A DNA stretch of 64,000 nt from JALORV01 sp963703945 (GTDB taxonomy: Bacteria; Pseudomonadota; Gammaproteobacteria; Burkholderiales; Burkholderiaceae_F), in the NCBI GenBank assembly GCA_963703945.1, contig CAVPGM010000005.1:1-64000 (forward strand), read 5' to 3'. Within the stretch, counting starts at the first letter, position 1. Each line of letters starts with the position of its first letter. The notes beneath the pieces are model-generated. The model did not search any database, was not told the origin of the DNA, and saw nothing but the letters and a program-made list of their open reading frames with translations. Below, in pieces: positions 51,858 through 61,516 of the stretch. Made by a program: the position numbers and the translations under genes.

Positions 51858-52361
51858 CTACACCGTGCCGATGAAGTCCCGCTTGCCCAGCTCGACCCCG
51901 TTGTGCCGCAGGATGTCGTAGGCCGTCGTCGCGTGGAAGAAGAAGTTCGGCAGCGCTACGTGCGACAGATACGGCTGGCCCTTGTAGGTCAGCGTCTGGT
52001 CTCGAATCTTCAATGACACCTCGCGCGATTCGCTGCCGGCCAACTGATCAGCCGAAAACGACTGCAGGAAGGCGATCGTCCGTGCGATCCGGGCCTTCAG
52101 CTCGTCGATCGTCGTCTCGTTGTCTTCGTATTTTGGCGGTTCCTGGCCAGCCAGTCGTGACACCGATCCCTTGGCGAAGTCGCAAGCGATCTGCACCTGC
52201 TTGGTCAGCGAAAACATGTCCGGAAAGAGCCGCGCTGACAGCAGCACCGTGGGGTCGATCTTCCTCGCCGCGGCATGTGCTGCCGCCTTGTCGAGGATCG
52301 TCGACAGGTTGCCCAGCGTCTTCAGGAACACCGGGACCGACATCGAATACATGCAATTCAT
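51858..52361 (-). CDS. DUF1993 protein (DinB-like helical bundle)
   Basis: 167 residues. MYSMSVPVFLKTLGNLSTILDKA, ARLFPDMFSLTKQVQIACDFA, and the ending FFFHATTAYDILRHNGVELGKRDF are the DUF1993 signature, a DinB-like four-helix bundle. The HATTAYDILRHNG histidine is the usual metal-site residue. Function unknown. One-base stop/start overlap with the SET gene upstream, so co-transcribed. Confidence 0.88.
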   Translation of the reverse strand: MNCMYSMSVPVFLKTLGNLSTILDKAAAHAAARKIDPTVLLSARLFPDMFSLTKQVQIACDFAKGSVSRLAGQEPPKYEDNETTIDELKARIARTIAFLQSFSADQLAGSESREVSLKIRDQTLTYKGQPYLSHVALPNFFFHATTAYDILRHNGVELGKRDFIGTV

Positions 52362-52843
52362 CAGGATTCCTTCTTCTTTCTGCTGCGCAGGGCGAGCATG
52401 GTGCCACGGCAATGTTTCGATCCGCAGCGGCATTCGTGCTGTTTCTTCAGGGTCGGCGTGATGCGCTCGTCGATGACCAGCCCGTAGTCGTAGTTCAGCT
52501 CCTCTCCGGCCCTGATGTCCCTCTTCGCCTCGATGAACACCCGGCCGTCATCGGTCTCCGCGGTTTCGCAGTTAGGTTCGCACGAGTGGTTGATCCAGCG
52601 TGCTGCGTTGCCTGACACGCCGGCGTCGATCACGGTCTTGCCGTCGGACAGCGAGAACAAGAACGTGTGGTTCGGATCGTCGGGATCGGAAGGCGGACGG
52701 CGATCGGCTTCCTTCCAGGTGATGCGCTCGCCGCGGTATTCGATGATGCGTTCACCGGCCTTGATCCTGCGCGCGGCATAGACGCCGCGTCCGTGGACTT
52801 TCGAGTTGCGTATGGCAATGCGCAGCGTGCGCGTGGTCGACAT
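52361..52843 (-). CDS. SET-domain lysine methyltransferase-like protein
   Basis: 160 residues, almost only a SET domain. HGRGVYAARRIKAGERI, GNAARWINHSCEPNCE (the pseudoknot NHSCxPN), EELNYDYG (catalytic tyrosine) and a post-SET cysteine cluster (CRCGSKHCRG). All S-adenosylmethionine and catalytic motifs are intact. Eukaryotic-type SET proteins occur in scattered bacteria, here as a short stand-alone form. Target protein unknown. Operon with the DUF1993 gene. Confidence 0.88.
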   Translation of the reverse strand: MSTTRTLRIAIRNSKVHGRGVYAARRIKAGERIIEYRGERITWKEADRRPPSDPDDPNHTFLFSLSDGKTVIDAGVSGNAARWINHSCEPNCETAETDDGRVFIEAKRDIRAGEELNYDYGLVIDERITPTLKKQHECRCGSKHCRGTMLALRSRKKKES

Positions 52844-52955
52844 CGGGGATCCTGCGAGTGGGCGAAGTGTTGCGAATGAAGCGGCCGGCCGGCGCCGGGC
52901 GCGCAAGTATCTCAGATTGTCGTCGGACCGTCCGGCCGCGGACGGCAGCACGGCT

Positions 52956-55034
52956 TCAGCCGGTGAAGAGACGCCTGATTTCCTCGATCGGATTCGTTTT
53001 CAAAACGTCGAGCAGGTTGTTGAACTGGTCTGTCCACAGCGAAAAGGCGGGCATCGGGGCGATCGGCTCGGCGACTGCGAGCGCCTCGGCCGCAAACGGC
53101 GCGTCGCTGCGGGAAATCAGTACCCAGTCCGTCATCGAGGCCGGCTCTGGCGGATGGTCGCTGACGAGCCGGATCTGTAGCCCCTCCGCGGCCGCGATGT
53201 TCGCCAATACGGGCTTGAGATCCAGGAAGCGATTGGAAATGTGAACCGCGAGCACGCCATCGGGCGCCAGCTGCTGCATGTACAACCGGATCGCTTCGCG
53301 CGTGATCAGGTGAACCGGGATCGAATCGCTCGCGAACGCGTCGATCGCGAGCACGTCGAACTTCTGCGGCGTGCTCTGCTCGATCTCGCGCTCCATCGAC
53401 AATCGTGCATCGCCGATTGCGAACTCCAGTTTGGCGGATGCCGCGCCGAGGTAGCCGAATTCGCTGCGCGCGAGCTTCAGCACGTCCGGATCGAGCTCGT
53501 AGAAGCGAATGACGTCACCGGCGCGGCCGTAGGCCGACAATGTTCCCACGCCCAGCCCGACCACGCCGATCCGCACCGGCCCGGTAGCCTGCTTCGCCTC
53601 GATCGCGCGACCGACTCCCGACGAGCGCGCGTAGTAAGTGCCCGGCTCGAGCCGGTCGGGACCGATGGTGAACTGCTCGCCGTGCAGGATGACCCCGTGC
53701 AGCAGTCGCCGCACCTGCAGGTCGCCGGTGCCCTGCTCGCGCACTCGCAGCGTGCCGTAGAAATTGCGCTGCATGAAGACGACGTCGTTGCGCATGAATT
53801 GCAGATACTCGGCGCCGTACCAGCCGGTGGCCAGCGTCGCGACGATCGCCGGCCCCACCAGCCAGCGGTTGCGCCATGCCGCGGCGATCGCGAGTGCCGC
53901 CAGCAGCAGCAGCGCGAGCGGCAGTTCGAGGTAGGTCGGGAAGATGCGTGGCGCGACGAGTCCGACGAACAGACCGCCGAGCGCGCCGCCCAGCGAAATG
54001 GTCAGGTAGAACTGCGTCAGGTAGCGCGGGGCCGGCTTGCGGTGCGCCAGCTCACCGTTGCAAAACAGCGCCGCCATCATCATGCCGGCTGTGTAAAGTG
54101 GTACCGCGACACCGACATCGAGCACGCCGCGCGACGCCGAAAGTCCCGCAGCCATTCCGACGATCAGCGCGAGCGTCAGGAAAAGCCACCAGTTCTGTTC
54201 GTACCAGCCGCGTCCGCCGCGGCCTTCGAACGCGATGACGAACGTCAGCAGGTAGAGCGACAGCGGCAGCACCCACAGGAACGGCACCGACGCGATGTTC
54301 TGGGTGATGTGATTGGTCGACGCCAGCAGGACGATCGAGCCGAGCGCCGAGAACGCCAGCCACAACGCGACGTCGCGCGCGCCGGGCGGTGGTGCGTTGT
54401 CGAGCTCGGCCGCTGCGGCCCCCGCGGCGAAGGGCAGCACATGCGGCGCGGCGTCGCTCTTCGCAGCCTGCCAGGCCGATGCCGCGCACGCCACGGCGAA
54501 CAGCGCATAGGCGACGCTCCAGACCCCGGACTGAACGGTCGAGCTAACGAACGGCTCGATCGCGAATGGAAACGCCAGCAGTCCGATCAGCGAGCCAAAG
54601 TTGGACAGCGCGAACAGGCGATATACGGATCTCTCCGGAAACCTCGGCGCCACCCACTTCTGCAGCAACGGCCCGGTGGTGGAAAGCAGGAAATAGGGCA
54701 GTCCGATGGTGACGAGCAGCAGCACGAGAATGCGCAGCGCGGCGTCGGCGTCCGCGGCCGGCTTCAGCGCGGCGCTCGGGATAATTGGCAGGAAGAGCAG
54801 GCTCGCGAGCAGCAGCACGGTGTGCAGCCGAGCCTGCCAACGCGGCGACAGATGTCGCGTCACAACGTGCGCATAGGTGTAGCCCGCCAGCAATACCACC
54901 TGGAAGAACACCATGCAGGTGATCCACACCGCGGAGCCGCCACCGAACCACGGAAGGATCTGCTTGGCGATGATCGGCTGCACGAGGAACAGCAGAAACG
55001 CCGACAGCAGGATCGTTGAAGCGAACAGCAGCAT
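52956..55034 (-). CDS. Membrane protein with C-terminal spermidine synthase-like domain
   Basis: 692 residues. The first 440 residues are a multi-helix MFS-like membrane region (LLFLVQPIIAKQILPWFGGG, ASTNHITQNIASVPFLWVLP). The rest is a spermidine/spermine synthase-type Rossmann fold: GVVGLGVGTLSAYGRAGD (S-adenosyl binding), FYELDPDVLKLAR, DVLAIDAFASDSIPVHL. These fused membrane synthases are widespread but their product is unproven; the canonical catalytic Asp pair is only partly recognisable. Start 55034 is the natural membrane start; the longer frame upstream reaches into a neighbouring gene. Confidence 0.82.
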   Translation of the reverse strand: MLLFASTILLSAFLLFLVQPIIAKQILPWFGGGSAVWITCMVFFQVVLLAGYTYAHVVTRHLSPRWQARLHTVLLLASLLFLPIIPSAALKPAADADAALRILVLLLVTIGLPYFLLSTTGPLLQKWVAPRFPERSVYRLFALSNFGSLIGLLAFPFAIEPFVSSTVQSGVWSVAYALFAVACAASAWQAAKSDAAPHVLPFAAGAAAAELDNAPPPGARDVALWLAFSALGSIVLLASTNHITQNIASVPFLWVLPLSLYLLTFVIAFEGRGGRGWYEQNWWLFLTLALIVGMAAGLSASRGVLDVGVAVPLYTAGMMMAALFCNGELAHRKPAPRYLTQFYLTISLGGALGGLFVGLVAPRIFPTYLELPLALLLLAALAIAAAWRNRWLVGPAIVATLATGWYGAEYLQFMRNDVVFMQRNFYGTLRVREQGTGDLQVRRLLHGVILHGEQFTIGPDRLEPGTYYARSSGVGRAIEAKQATGPVRIGVVGLGVGTLSAYGRAGDVIRFYELDPDVLKLARSEFGYLGAASAKLEFAIGDARLSMEREIEQSTPQKFDVLAIDAFASDSIPVHLITREAIRLYMQQLAPDGVLAVHISNRFLDLKPVLANIAAAEGLQIRLVSDHPPEPASMTDWVLISRSDAPFAAEALAVAEPIAPMPAFSLWTDQFNNLLDVLKTNPIEEIRRLFTG

Positions 55035-55101
55035 GACGATGGCCGCGGGGCCGGACTCGGGGCGCGCGATTGTCGCACGCGGTATTGCGTTGCCCACCCG
55101 A

Positions 55102-56595
55102 CTAGTTGGGCGCGTGGATATTGCTGCCCGGGACGCAGGGGTCGAGGTCCGTGCCGAAAGTGACCCGGTCGAGACCCGTGGTCGAGCTGTTGGTGACGGC
55201 GCCAACGTACTGCTTGACACCGCCGGGGAAGGTAGCGGTGCGTGTTGCGCGTCCGTAGGGGTCGCTGTACCACAGGGTCACGGTGCTGCTGTTGCTCAGT
55301 CGCGTCAGTCCGAGTCCGACGCTGCGCCGGCAGCCGTTGAACGGACTCGCCGGATCGTCGTACGGTACGCGGTCGACGCGCGGCGTGGCCGGGCCGTTGG
55401 GGGCGATGGCCTGGCACTCGGGTCCGCGCGCGCGCCTGACGATCTCGGCTGAACGCAGCGGATCGTCGATCAGAAATCCGGCTGCGTTGAAACCGATGTA
55501 ACACAGGTCGATCGTGCGGCCGATGCCGTCGAAGTGCGCGACATCGAAGAAGCGCGACGCGGATTTGACGTTAAACGCGGGATCGAAGAACACGAGCTCG
55601 GTCGCATCGGTTCGCAACAGCGTGACACCGGCGTACCAGGACTCCGACATCCCCGCAGCGAAGTCGGATGTCTGGCCGACCGGCACCAGCACGGCCGCGT
55701 AGACATTGTCAGCCACCGGAATGACCCTGCCGTGCTCTGTGCCGCCATTCGGCGACGACGGCGGCTGGGCGGTGCCGAAGCGCAGCGTGTTGAAGGTGCC
55801 GTCAGCCTGCGCGACCGCGAACTCTCCGGGATTGCCGAAGGTCGCCATCACGCTGACGTAGACCTTGCCGCCGTAGGTCGGCGCGTCGCTGCCGCGGCTG
55901 CAGTCGATCGCATAGAGCACCTCGTGCAGGTTGCTGGCAAACGCGTCGGCCGAATTGGTGTCCTGGTTGAGCAGGGTGAGCGCGTCGCACGACATGTCGA
56001 AGGTCTGCAGCACACCGTTCACGGTGCGCGTACGCACGATTCCGTTTTCCCAGGCGATCTTGTAGGCGACATGCGATTGCACGCGGTCGCTATTCGCGAT
56101 CCCGTTGGCGCTGTTGTAGGCCCGCAGCTGCTCGGCGGGGTAGCCAAACGGGATGCCGCTCGCATCGCGTTCGCTGGTGTCTATCGTGCCGTTACCGTTC
56201 AGGTCGTATGCATAGTGGGTGCGCAACGCGTCCCACAGCAGCGAACCGCGGGGATCGCGCCCATGTTCGTGACCGAAGCTGCACAAGCGTCCCGTGGCCG
56301 GATCGATCGCGGTGGGCGGATGCCACGTCGGGTACTTCTTTCCGTCGGGTCCGATGACGTAGTAGGTGTCATGAAAAGCCTGCGTGCAGGTGTCGACGCC
56401 GCTGACCGGCGTCCACCGGCCCATCGCGGCACTGTTCGGCCGATCACCCGGCGTGGTCGATCCGCCGCCCGATCCGGTCTCAGGATCGCCCTCGCAGGAG
56501 ATGAGGGCGGCGCCGGTCAGCAGGAACATCGCGACCAGGGGTGCGCATGCGCGCAGGGTCGCGCGCAGCCGGGGCATCGTGCGGTTGCTCTTCAT
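55102..56595 (-). CDS. Large secreted protein of unknown function
   Basis: 497 residues. A hydrophobic signal with a lipobox-like LISCEGD, followed by a glycine/serine linker and a beta-rich, Trp/Tyr/Gly-rich body (GRWTPVSGVDTCTQAF, WHPPTAIDPATGR, SFGHEHGRDPRGSLLWDAL, CRRSVGLGLTRLSN). An EF-hand-like DLNGNGTIDTSE occurs near residue 130. Several cysteines suggest disulfides. I recognise no family and no catalytic motif. Separate gene between the membrane synthase and DUF2905 genes. Confidence 0.72.
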   Translation of the reverse strand: MKSNRTMPRLRATLRACAPLVAMFLLTGAALISCEGDPETGSGGGSTTPGDRPNSAAMGRWTPVSGVDTCTQAFHDTYYVIGPDGKKYPTWHPPTAIDPATGRLCSFGHEHGRDPRGSLLWDALRTHYAYDLNGNGTIDTSERDASGIPFGYPAEQLRAYNSANGIANSDRVQSHVAYKIAWENGIVRTRTVNGVLQTFDMSCDALTLLNQDTNSADAFASNLHEVLYAIDCSRGSDAPTYGGKVYVSVMATFGNPGEFAVAQADGTFNTLRFGTAQPPSSPNGGTEHGRVIPVADNVYAAVLVPVGQTSDFAAGMSESWYAGVTLLRTDATELVFFDPAFNVKSASRFFDVAHFDGIGRTIDLCYIGFNAAGFLIDDPLRSAEIVRRARGPECQAIAPNGPATPRVDRVPYDDPASPFNGCRRSVGLGLTRLSNSSTVTLWYSDPYGRATRTATFPGGVKQYVGAVTNSSTTGLDRVTFGTDLDPCVPGSNIHAPN

Positions 56596-56600
56596 GTCAG

Positions 56601-56813
56601 TCAGCGTCGCAACAGCCAGACGATCAGCGTCACGACGAGCGACAAGACAACTGAAACCACGATCGAGCTCGTCAGCGGGAAGTGGAACGAGACGCCGTCG
56701 CGTTCGACGTGGAAGTCGCCGGGAAGGCGGCCGAGGCCGAGCCGGCCCAGCCATGGCCATGCGAGCCCGAGCGCAATGAAGACCAGACCTGTCGTGATCA
56801 GTAGGCGTTGCAC
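56601..56813 (-). CDS. DUF2905 small membrane protein
   Basis: About 70 residues from GTG 56813 (a start at ATG 56864 would add 17 residues). Two hydrophobic segments (LLITTGLVFIALGLAWPWL and SSIVVSVVLSLVVTLIVWLL) around the conserved GLGRLPGDFHVERDGVSFHFPL. Family of small two-helix inner-membrane proteins, function unknown. Only 5 bp before the secreted protein gene start on the same strand. Confidence 0.75.
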   Translation of the reverse strand: MQRLLITTGLVFIALGLAWPWLGRLGLGRLPGDFHVERDGVSFHFPLTSSIVVSVVLSLVVTLIVWLLRR

Positions 56814-56893
56814 GAAGTCAGCATAGCCGACCGCCACACCGTCGGCCGCGTGACTGAAACGCATGCAGGCGGACTAACTCCTGCCTGCGGTCA

Positions 56894-59599
56894 TCAGCGG
56901 CGCTCCGTCTTTGCGCTCTTGCGCGCCGGCGCCTTGGCCGCCTGCTTCTTTGCGGTCTTGGTGGCGTGCTTGGCCGCGGTCGCGCGGGCAGCCGTCCTGG
57001 GGGTCGCGCTGCGCTTCGCGCGCGGCGCGGCAGCGGTCGATCCCTCGTCGGTCGCCGCAGTGCGCGTCGCCGTCCGCGGTGCGCGCTTGGCCCCAGCGTC
57101 GGGTGCCTTCACGTCGACCGCCGCACGCGCGGCAGCCTTACCCGCCGGTTTCGCCGGTCGCGGTTCGAACTCGAACCCCGTGGTGCCGTCGGGCTTGCGC
57201 ACGAGGAACGCAGCGAACTTGCGCCGCGTGCGATTGGAAACGAAGCCGCGCAGCACATCGGTACGCCCCTGCGCAAGGAGCTTCTCCATCTGCGCACGCT
57301 CGATCGGCTGCTGCAGAATGACCTTGCCCGAGCGGAAGTCGCAGCTTCTTTCCGGCCCGGTCGAACGTTCGCACAGGTAGTTCATCGGCTGCTCGAACAC
57401 GCGGCCGCCGCATTTCGGGCAGACGCCGACCGGCTGCTGTCCGCTGAAGTCGACCGCGGCGCTATTGGCGTCGTCCGCCGCAGTCTGTCCGAAATCGAAC
57501 TCGAGCTTGAATTCGGGTGTCAGCTTCAGTACCGCTGAAAATGGCCGCCCCATCTTGCTGATGAAGCCCGACAGTGGCCCGATCGTGCTTTCACGCAGCA
57601 ATTCTTCGACCTCGTCGATCTCGAACGAGCGGCTGCCCGGATGCTTCGGTATGGAGAAATCGCATTTCGTGCAGGCGAAGCGCCGGTAGTTCTCCACTAC
57701 CGCCCGGCCGCACTTGGGACACGGCGTCGTCAGCTGGGCAGGGTCCTCGATCGGAACCGTGTCCGATTCGTAACTCTTCGCGCGCTGGACAATCCTGCGC
57801 GTCATGCCGGCAATTTCCCGCATGAAAAGGTCGCGCTTCAGCTTGCCGCGTTCCATCTGCGCCAGCTTGAATTCCCATTCGCCGGTCAGTTCGGGCGCGG
57901 TCAGTTCAGGCACATCCAGCCCCTTCAGCAGCGTCATCAGGTCAAACGCCTTGTGCGTCGGCCGCAGATCCTTGCCATCGCGCACCATGTAGCGCTGATC
58001 GATCAGGTTCTCGATGATCTGCGCGCGCGTGGCGGGCGTGCCAAGTCCCTTGCCGGCCATCGCCGCGCGCAGTTCGTCATCCTCGATCAGCTTGCCCGCG
58101 CCTTCCATCGCGGTCAGCAGCGTGGCCTCGGTGTAGCGCGGCGGAGGACGCGTGACGAGCGGCACCGATTCGATTGCACTGGTGCGGACTTTTTCGCCCG
58201 GTTCGACGTTAACCAGCGAGCCCTGCTCTTCGACCGCCTCGCGGCCGTAGACGGCGAGCCAGCCCGGCTCGATCAGGACCTTACCCTCGGTCTTGAACGC
58301 ATGGGTCGCGACCCGCGTAATGCGGGTCGTTACCAGATACTCTGCCGCCGGGAAGAACACGGCGAGAAAGCGCTTGACGACCATGTCGTACAGCTTTGCC
58401 TCGACCTCGGACAAGTGACCGGGAGTCTGCAGCGTCGGAATGATCGCGAAGTGATCTGAGATCTTGGAGTTGTCGAAGACCCGTTTGTTCGGCCGCACCC
58501 ATCCGCCCTGCAGGACCCGCTTCGCGTGAGGCTTGTAGGCCGATTGCGCCGTTAGCGCATCGACCGTCTTCTTGACTACGGCGACGTAGTCCTCGGGCAG
58601 GGCGCGGGCGTCGGTACGCGGGTACGTCAGCACCTTGTGTCTTTCGTACAGTGCCTGCGCGATCGACAGGGTTGTCTTCGCGGAGAATCCAAATCTGCCG
58701 TTGGCTTCGCGCTGCAACGAGGTGAGGTCGAACAGCAGCGGCGAAAGCTGGGTGCTCGGTCTTGCTTCGTCAGTGACGTCGCCGGGCCTGCCTCTGCACG
58801 CGGCAACGATGGCGACGGCCTTCGCCTCCTCCCATAGCCGCTCCGCGCGTGCGTCGGGATCGTCGGGCTTCCTGAACGCCTCGTCGAACCAGCGACCTTC
58901 GTACGAGCCGGCCTTGGCGTCGAACGTGGCGCGGACTTCCCAGTAATCGCGCGAGACGAAGCGCCTGATCTTTTCCTCGCGCTCGGCGACAATGGCGAGC
59001 GTCGGTGTCTGCACGCGTCCGACTGTCGTCAGATAGAAGCCGCCCTCCTTGCTGTTGAAGGCGGTCATCGCGCGCGTGCCGTTGATGCCGACCAACCAGT
59101 CGGCCTCCGAACGGCTGCGTGCCGCGTCGGCCAGCGGCAGCATCTCGTCGTCGCTGCGCAGTGCCTCGAACGATTCGCGGATGCCGGCCGGGGTCATCGA
59201 TTGCAGCCACAGGCGGCGTACCGGCTGGCGCGCCCTGGCTGCCTGCACGATGTAACGGAAGATGAGCTCGCCTTCGCGGCCCGCGTCGCAGGCGTTGATG
59301 AGTTCGCCGACATCCTTGCGCTTGATCAGCTTCAGCAGCACCTTGAGGCGCGACTCGGCCCTGGCGATCGGCGCCAGTTCGAAATGCGGCGGGATCACCG
59401 GCAGATGGGTGAACGTCCACTTGCCGCGCTTGACGTCGTGCGACTCCGGCGCCTTGAGTTCGAGCAGGTGGCCCACCGCGGACGACAGCACGTGGCGATC
59501 GCTCTCGTAGTAGTCCTGCTGCTTGGTAAAGCCGCCCAGCGCGCGCGCGATGTCGGCGGCGACAGATGGCTTCTCGGCGATGATCAGTGCTTTGGACAT
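56894..59599 (-). CDS. topB: DNA topoisomerase III
   Basis: 901 residues. Type IA topoisomerase, decatenating/relaxing single-strand passage. TOPRIM start SKALIIAEKPSVAADIARAL, DAGREGELIFRYI (acidic residues), active-site tyrosine in YPRTDARALPEDY, and C-terminal zinc ribbons (CPKCGRAV, CPKCGGR). The last about 75 residues are Lys/Ala-rich (AKKQAAKAPARKSAKTERR), a DNA-binding tail. Start ATG at 59599 at the family start. Part of a minus-strand block with smg, dprA and lysM. Confidence 0.93.
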   Translation of the reverse strand: MSKALIIAEKPSVAADIARALGGFTKQQDYYESDRHVLSSAVGHLLELKAPESHDVKRGKWTFTHLPVIPPHFELAPIARAESRLKVLLKLIKRKDVGELINACDAGREGELIFRYIVQAARARQPVRRLWLQSMTPAGIRESFEALRSDDEMLPLADAARSRSEADWLVGINGTRAMTAFNSKEGGFYLTTVGRVQTPTLAIVAEREEKIRRFVSRDYWEVRATFDAKAGSYEGRWFDEAFRKPDDPDARAERLWEEAKAVAIVAACRGRPGDVTDEARPSTQLSPLLFDLTSLQREANGRFGFSAKTTLSIAQALYERHKVLTYPRTDARALPEDYVAVVKKTVDALTAQSAYKPHAKRVLQGGWVRPNKRVFDNSKISDHFAIIPTLQTPGHLSEVEAKLYDMVVKRFLAVFFPAAEYLVTTRITRVATHAFKTEGKVLIEPGWLAVYGREAVEEQGSLVNVEPGEKVRTSAIESVPLVTRPPPRYTEATLLTAMEGAGKLIEDDELRAAMAGKGLGTPATRAQIIENLIDQRYMVRDGKDLRPTHKAFDLMTLLKGLDVPELTAPELTGEWEFKLAQMERGKLKRDLFMREIAGMTRRIVQRAKSYESDTVPIEDPAQLTTPCPKCGRAVVENYRRFACTKCDFSIPKHPGSRSFEIDEVEELLRESTIGPLSGFISKMGRPFSAVLKLTPEFKLEFDFGQTAADDANSAAVDFSGQQPVGVCPKCGGRVFEQPMNYLCERSTGPERSCDFRSGKVILQQPIERAQMEKLLAQGRTDVLRGFVSNRTRRKFAAFLVRKPDGTTGFEFEPRPAKPAGKAAARAAVDVKAPDAGAKRAPRTATRTAATDEGSTAAAPRAKRSATPRTAARATAAKHATKTAKKQAAKAPARKSAKTERR

Positions 59600-59750
59600 G
59601 CAGAAACCGAAGCCGCCAGGTAGCAGCGGCAAATTCGTTGATGGACCTCAAGTGGGCCTGAACGGAAAACGCCGAGGTCCCTTTTTCAGGATAACAACGA
59701 AATGGGAAATTCGTGCAAGTGCCTGTCGCAGCGTGACAAAGCGGTTACCG

Positions 59751-59771
59751 CCCTCCCTCCCGGAGGGAGGG
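59751..59771. repeat. 10-bp perfect inverted repeat downstream of smg
   Basis: CCCTCCCTCC and GGAGGGAGGG separated by one base, about 130 bp after the smg stop in the topB upstream region. May be a terminator stem or an mRNA-structure element; no T-run follows. Confidence 0.35.
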
Positions 59772-59898
59772 TCGGGAGGGAGCCGTGCAGTTGATGATCG
59801 GCGGAGCGCGCGGCCGCTCCGGAGCGCAGCCGACTAACTGATCCTTTCCGCTCCGAGTGCACGTGCGGCCGCGAAGCGGTCGCGTACACGAGGAGCGC

Positions 59899-60357
59899 CT
59901 AATGGAGGTCGCGCTCCGAGCCGTCGTGCAGCAGTTCTTCGAGCAGCAGCACGTCGATGTCGGCCTGTTGGCTCCACAGCACCATCAGGACGATGACCTT
60001 GATCATGTCAAGGGGAATCGGCGTGTCCTCGACAGCCAGAGCGCGCTCGATGACGATCTCGCGCTGCGTAGGCGTCAGCTGTCCGGCATGCTCGAGGAAC
60101 GCGAGGAAGCCGATCGACTCGGCGCCGAGACGCTCGACTTCGAGGGCGGCGTAGATGCGGAACGCGCGGTCGCCCTCGGGCCCGACCGCGATCGACTGCT
60201 GGGTCACCTGCTCGAGCCCCTGCAGCCAGGCCAGCGCTTCGCTGATCTCCTCGTCATCGAAGCCGGCCGCGGTGAGCTTGCGGGAGAGTGAGTCGGCGTC
60301 CGGGCACGCCTGAGGCGCGCCGTAGTTTTCGTACAGATAGACGAGGACGTCGAACAC
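59899..60357 (-). CDS. smg: Smg family protein
   Basis: 152 residues. Starts MFDVLVYLYENY; acidic helical protein with LLEELLHDGSERDLH at its end, the Smg signature. Smg is encoded after dprA in many gamma- and betaproteobacteria and has no defined biochemical function. The gap to dprA is 41 bp, consistent with an operon. Confidence 0.9.
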   Translation of the reverse strand: MFDVLVYLYENYGAPQACPDADSLSRKLTAAGFDDEEISEALAWLQGLEQVTQQSIAVGPEGDRAFRIYAALEVERLGAESIGFLAFLEHAGQLTPTQREIVIERALAVEDTPIPLDMIKVIVLMVLWSQQADIDVLLLEELLHDGSERDLH

Positions 60358-60398
60358 GTTGCGCGAACTCTATGCGAGCACTCGGCCGGTGTAAAGGC

Positions 60399-61493
60399 CT
60401 ACCTCAACCTTTGGTAGCGGTTGCCCGGCAGACGCTCAATATCTTGGGCCAGCTCGAGCTCGAGCAGTGCGGCTGCGAGCGTTGCCGCATCGCGGCCGGT
60501 GCGCTCGGCCAGCGTGTCGAGGTCGATCGGGTCATATCCGATGTGCGCCAGCAGTTCACTCTGCTCACCCGGCTCGACCACCTGCGGTGCCGGTGCAGCG
60601 ATGCGTTCGAGCCCGAGATCCTCGGCGATGTCGTGCGCCGATTCGACCAGCTTTGCGCCTTCGCGGATCAGCCGGTGGCAGCCGCGCGCCACCGGCGAGT
60701 GAATCGAGCCCGGGATTGCAAACACTTCGCGGCCCGCGTCGGCAGCCAGCCGCGCAGTGATCAGCGAGCCCGATCGCAACGCGGCCTCCACGACCAGCAC
60801 GCCGCGCGAGAGCCCGGCAATGATGCGGTTGCGGCGCGGGAAGTTGTGCGCGATCGCAGGCGTGCGCAGCGGAAACTCCGAAACCACCACGCCCTCGTCG
60901 CGAATGCGTTGGGTCAGTGCGCGATTGCTGGCCGGATAGATCGCATCGACGCCGGTGCCGACCACCGCGATCGTGCTCGCGTCACTATCGGCATCGAGCG
61001 CGCCGCGATGAGCTGCCGCATCGATGCCGAGCGCTAGACCGCTGATGATCGTCACGCCGACTCGCGCCAGGGCCCCGGCGAAATCCTCGGCATGCGCAAC
61101 ACCCTGCCGGGTTGCGTTGCGGCTGCCGACGATCGCCAGCGCGGGACGGCTGAGCAACTCGACACGTCCGATGGCGAACAGAAGCGGCGGCGGATCCGGT
61201 GTCGCCAAAAGCAGAGGCGGATAGGTCGTGTCGGCCAGAGAAATCAGTTCGTGGCGGGGCGAGCTGGCGAGCCAATGCTCAGTGGCCGCAATGACCGATT
61301 CGATATCGGGGCTCGGCGGCGCCGCAAGCAGGCGCGCCAGCGGTTCCGGAACAACCCGCGCCAGGGCGGGCAGTCCGCACGAAAAGATCGTGTCGGGCAG
61401 TCCGAAGATGCCGAGCAGATGGCGCGCAGTGCGCGGGCCAACGCCCGGGGTGGCGATCAGCCGCAACCATGCAGAGCGCTCCTCCGCCTGCAC
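60399..61493 (-). CDS. dprA: DNA-processing protein DprA
   Basis: 364 residues. Brings incoming single-stranded DNA to RecA in natural transformation. Contains an N-terminal SAM-like helical domain (LIATPGVGPRTARHLLGIFG), the Rossmann-type DprA fold (ALAIVGSRNATRQG, SGLALGIDAAAHRGAL, FPRRNRIIAGLSRGVLVVEA) and a C-terminal winged-helix part (DTLAERTGRDAATLAAALLELELA). The conserved G-S/G-RN and RRNRII residues are intact. Operon with the lysM gene upstream (23 bp) and smg. Confidence 0.92.
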   Translation of the reverse strand: MQAEERSAWLRLIATPGVGPRTARHLLGIFGLPDTIFSCGLPALARVVPEPLARLLAAPPSPDIESVIAATEHWLASSPRHELISLADTTYPPLLLATPDPPPLLFAIGRVELLSRPALAIVGSRNATRQGVAHAEDFAGALARVGVTIISGLALGIDAAAHRGALDADSDASTIAVVGTGVDAIYPASNRALTQRIRDEGVVVSEFPLRTPAIAHNFPRRNRIIAGLSRGVLVVEAALRSGSLITARLAADAGREVFAIPGSIHSPVARGCHRLIREGAKLVESAHDIAEDLGLERIAAPAPQVVEPGEQSELLAHIGYDPIDLDTLAERTGRDAATLAAALLELELAQDIERLPGNRYQRLR

Positions 61494-61516
61494 GGGCTAG
61501 GGCCTGGCGTCGTCGC

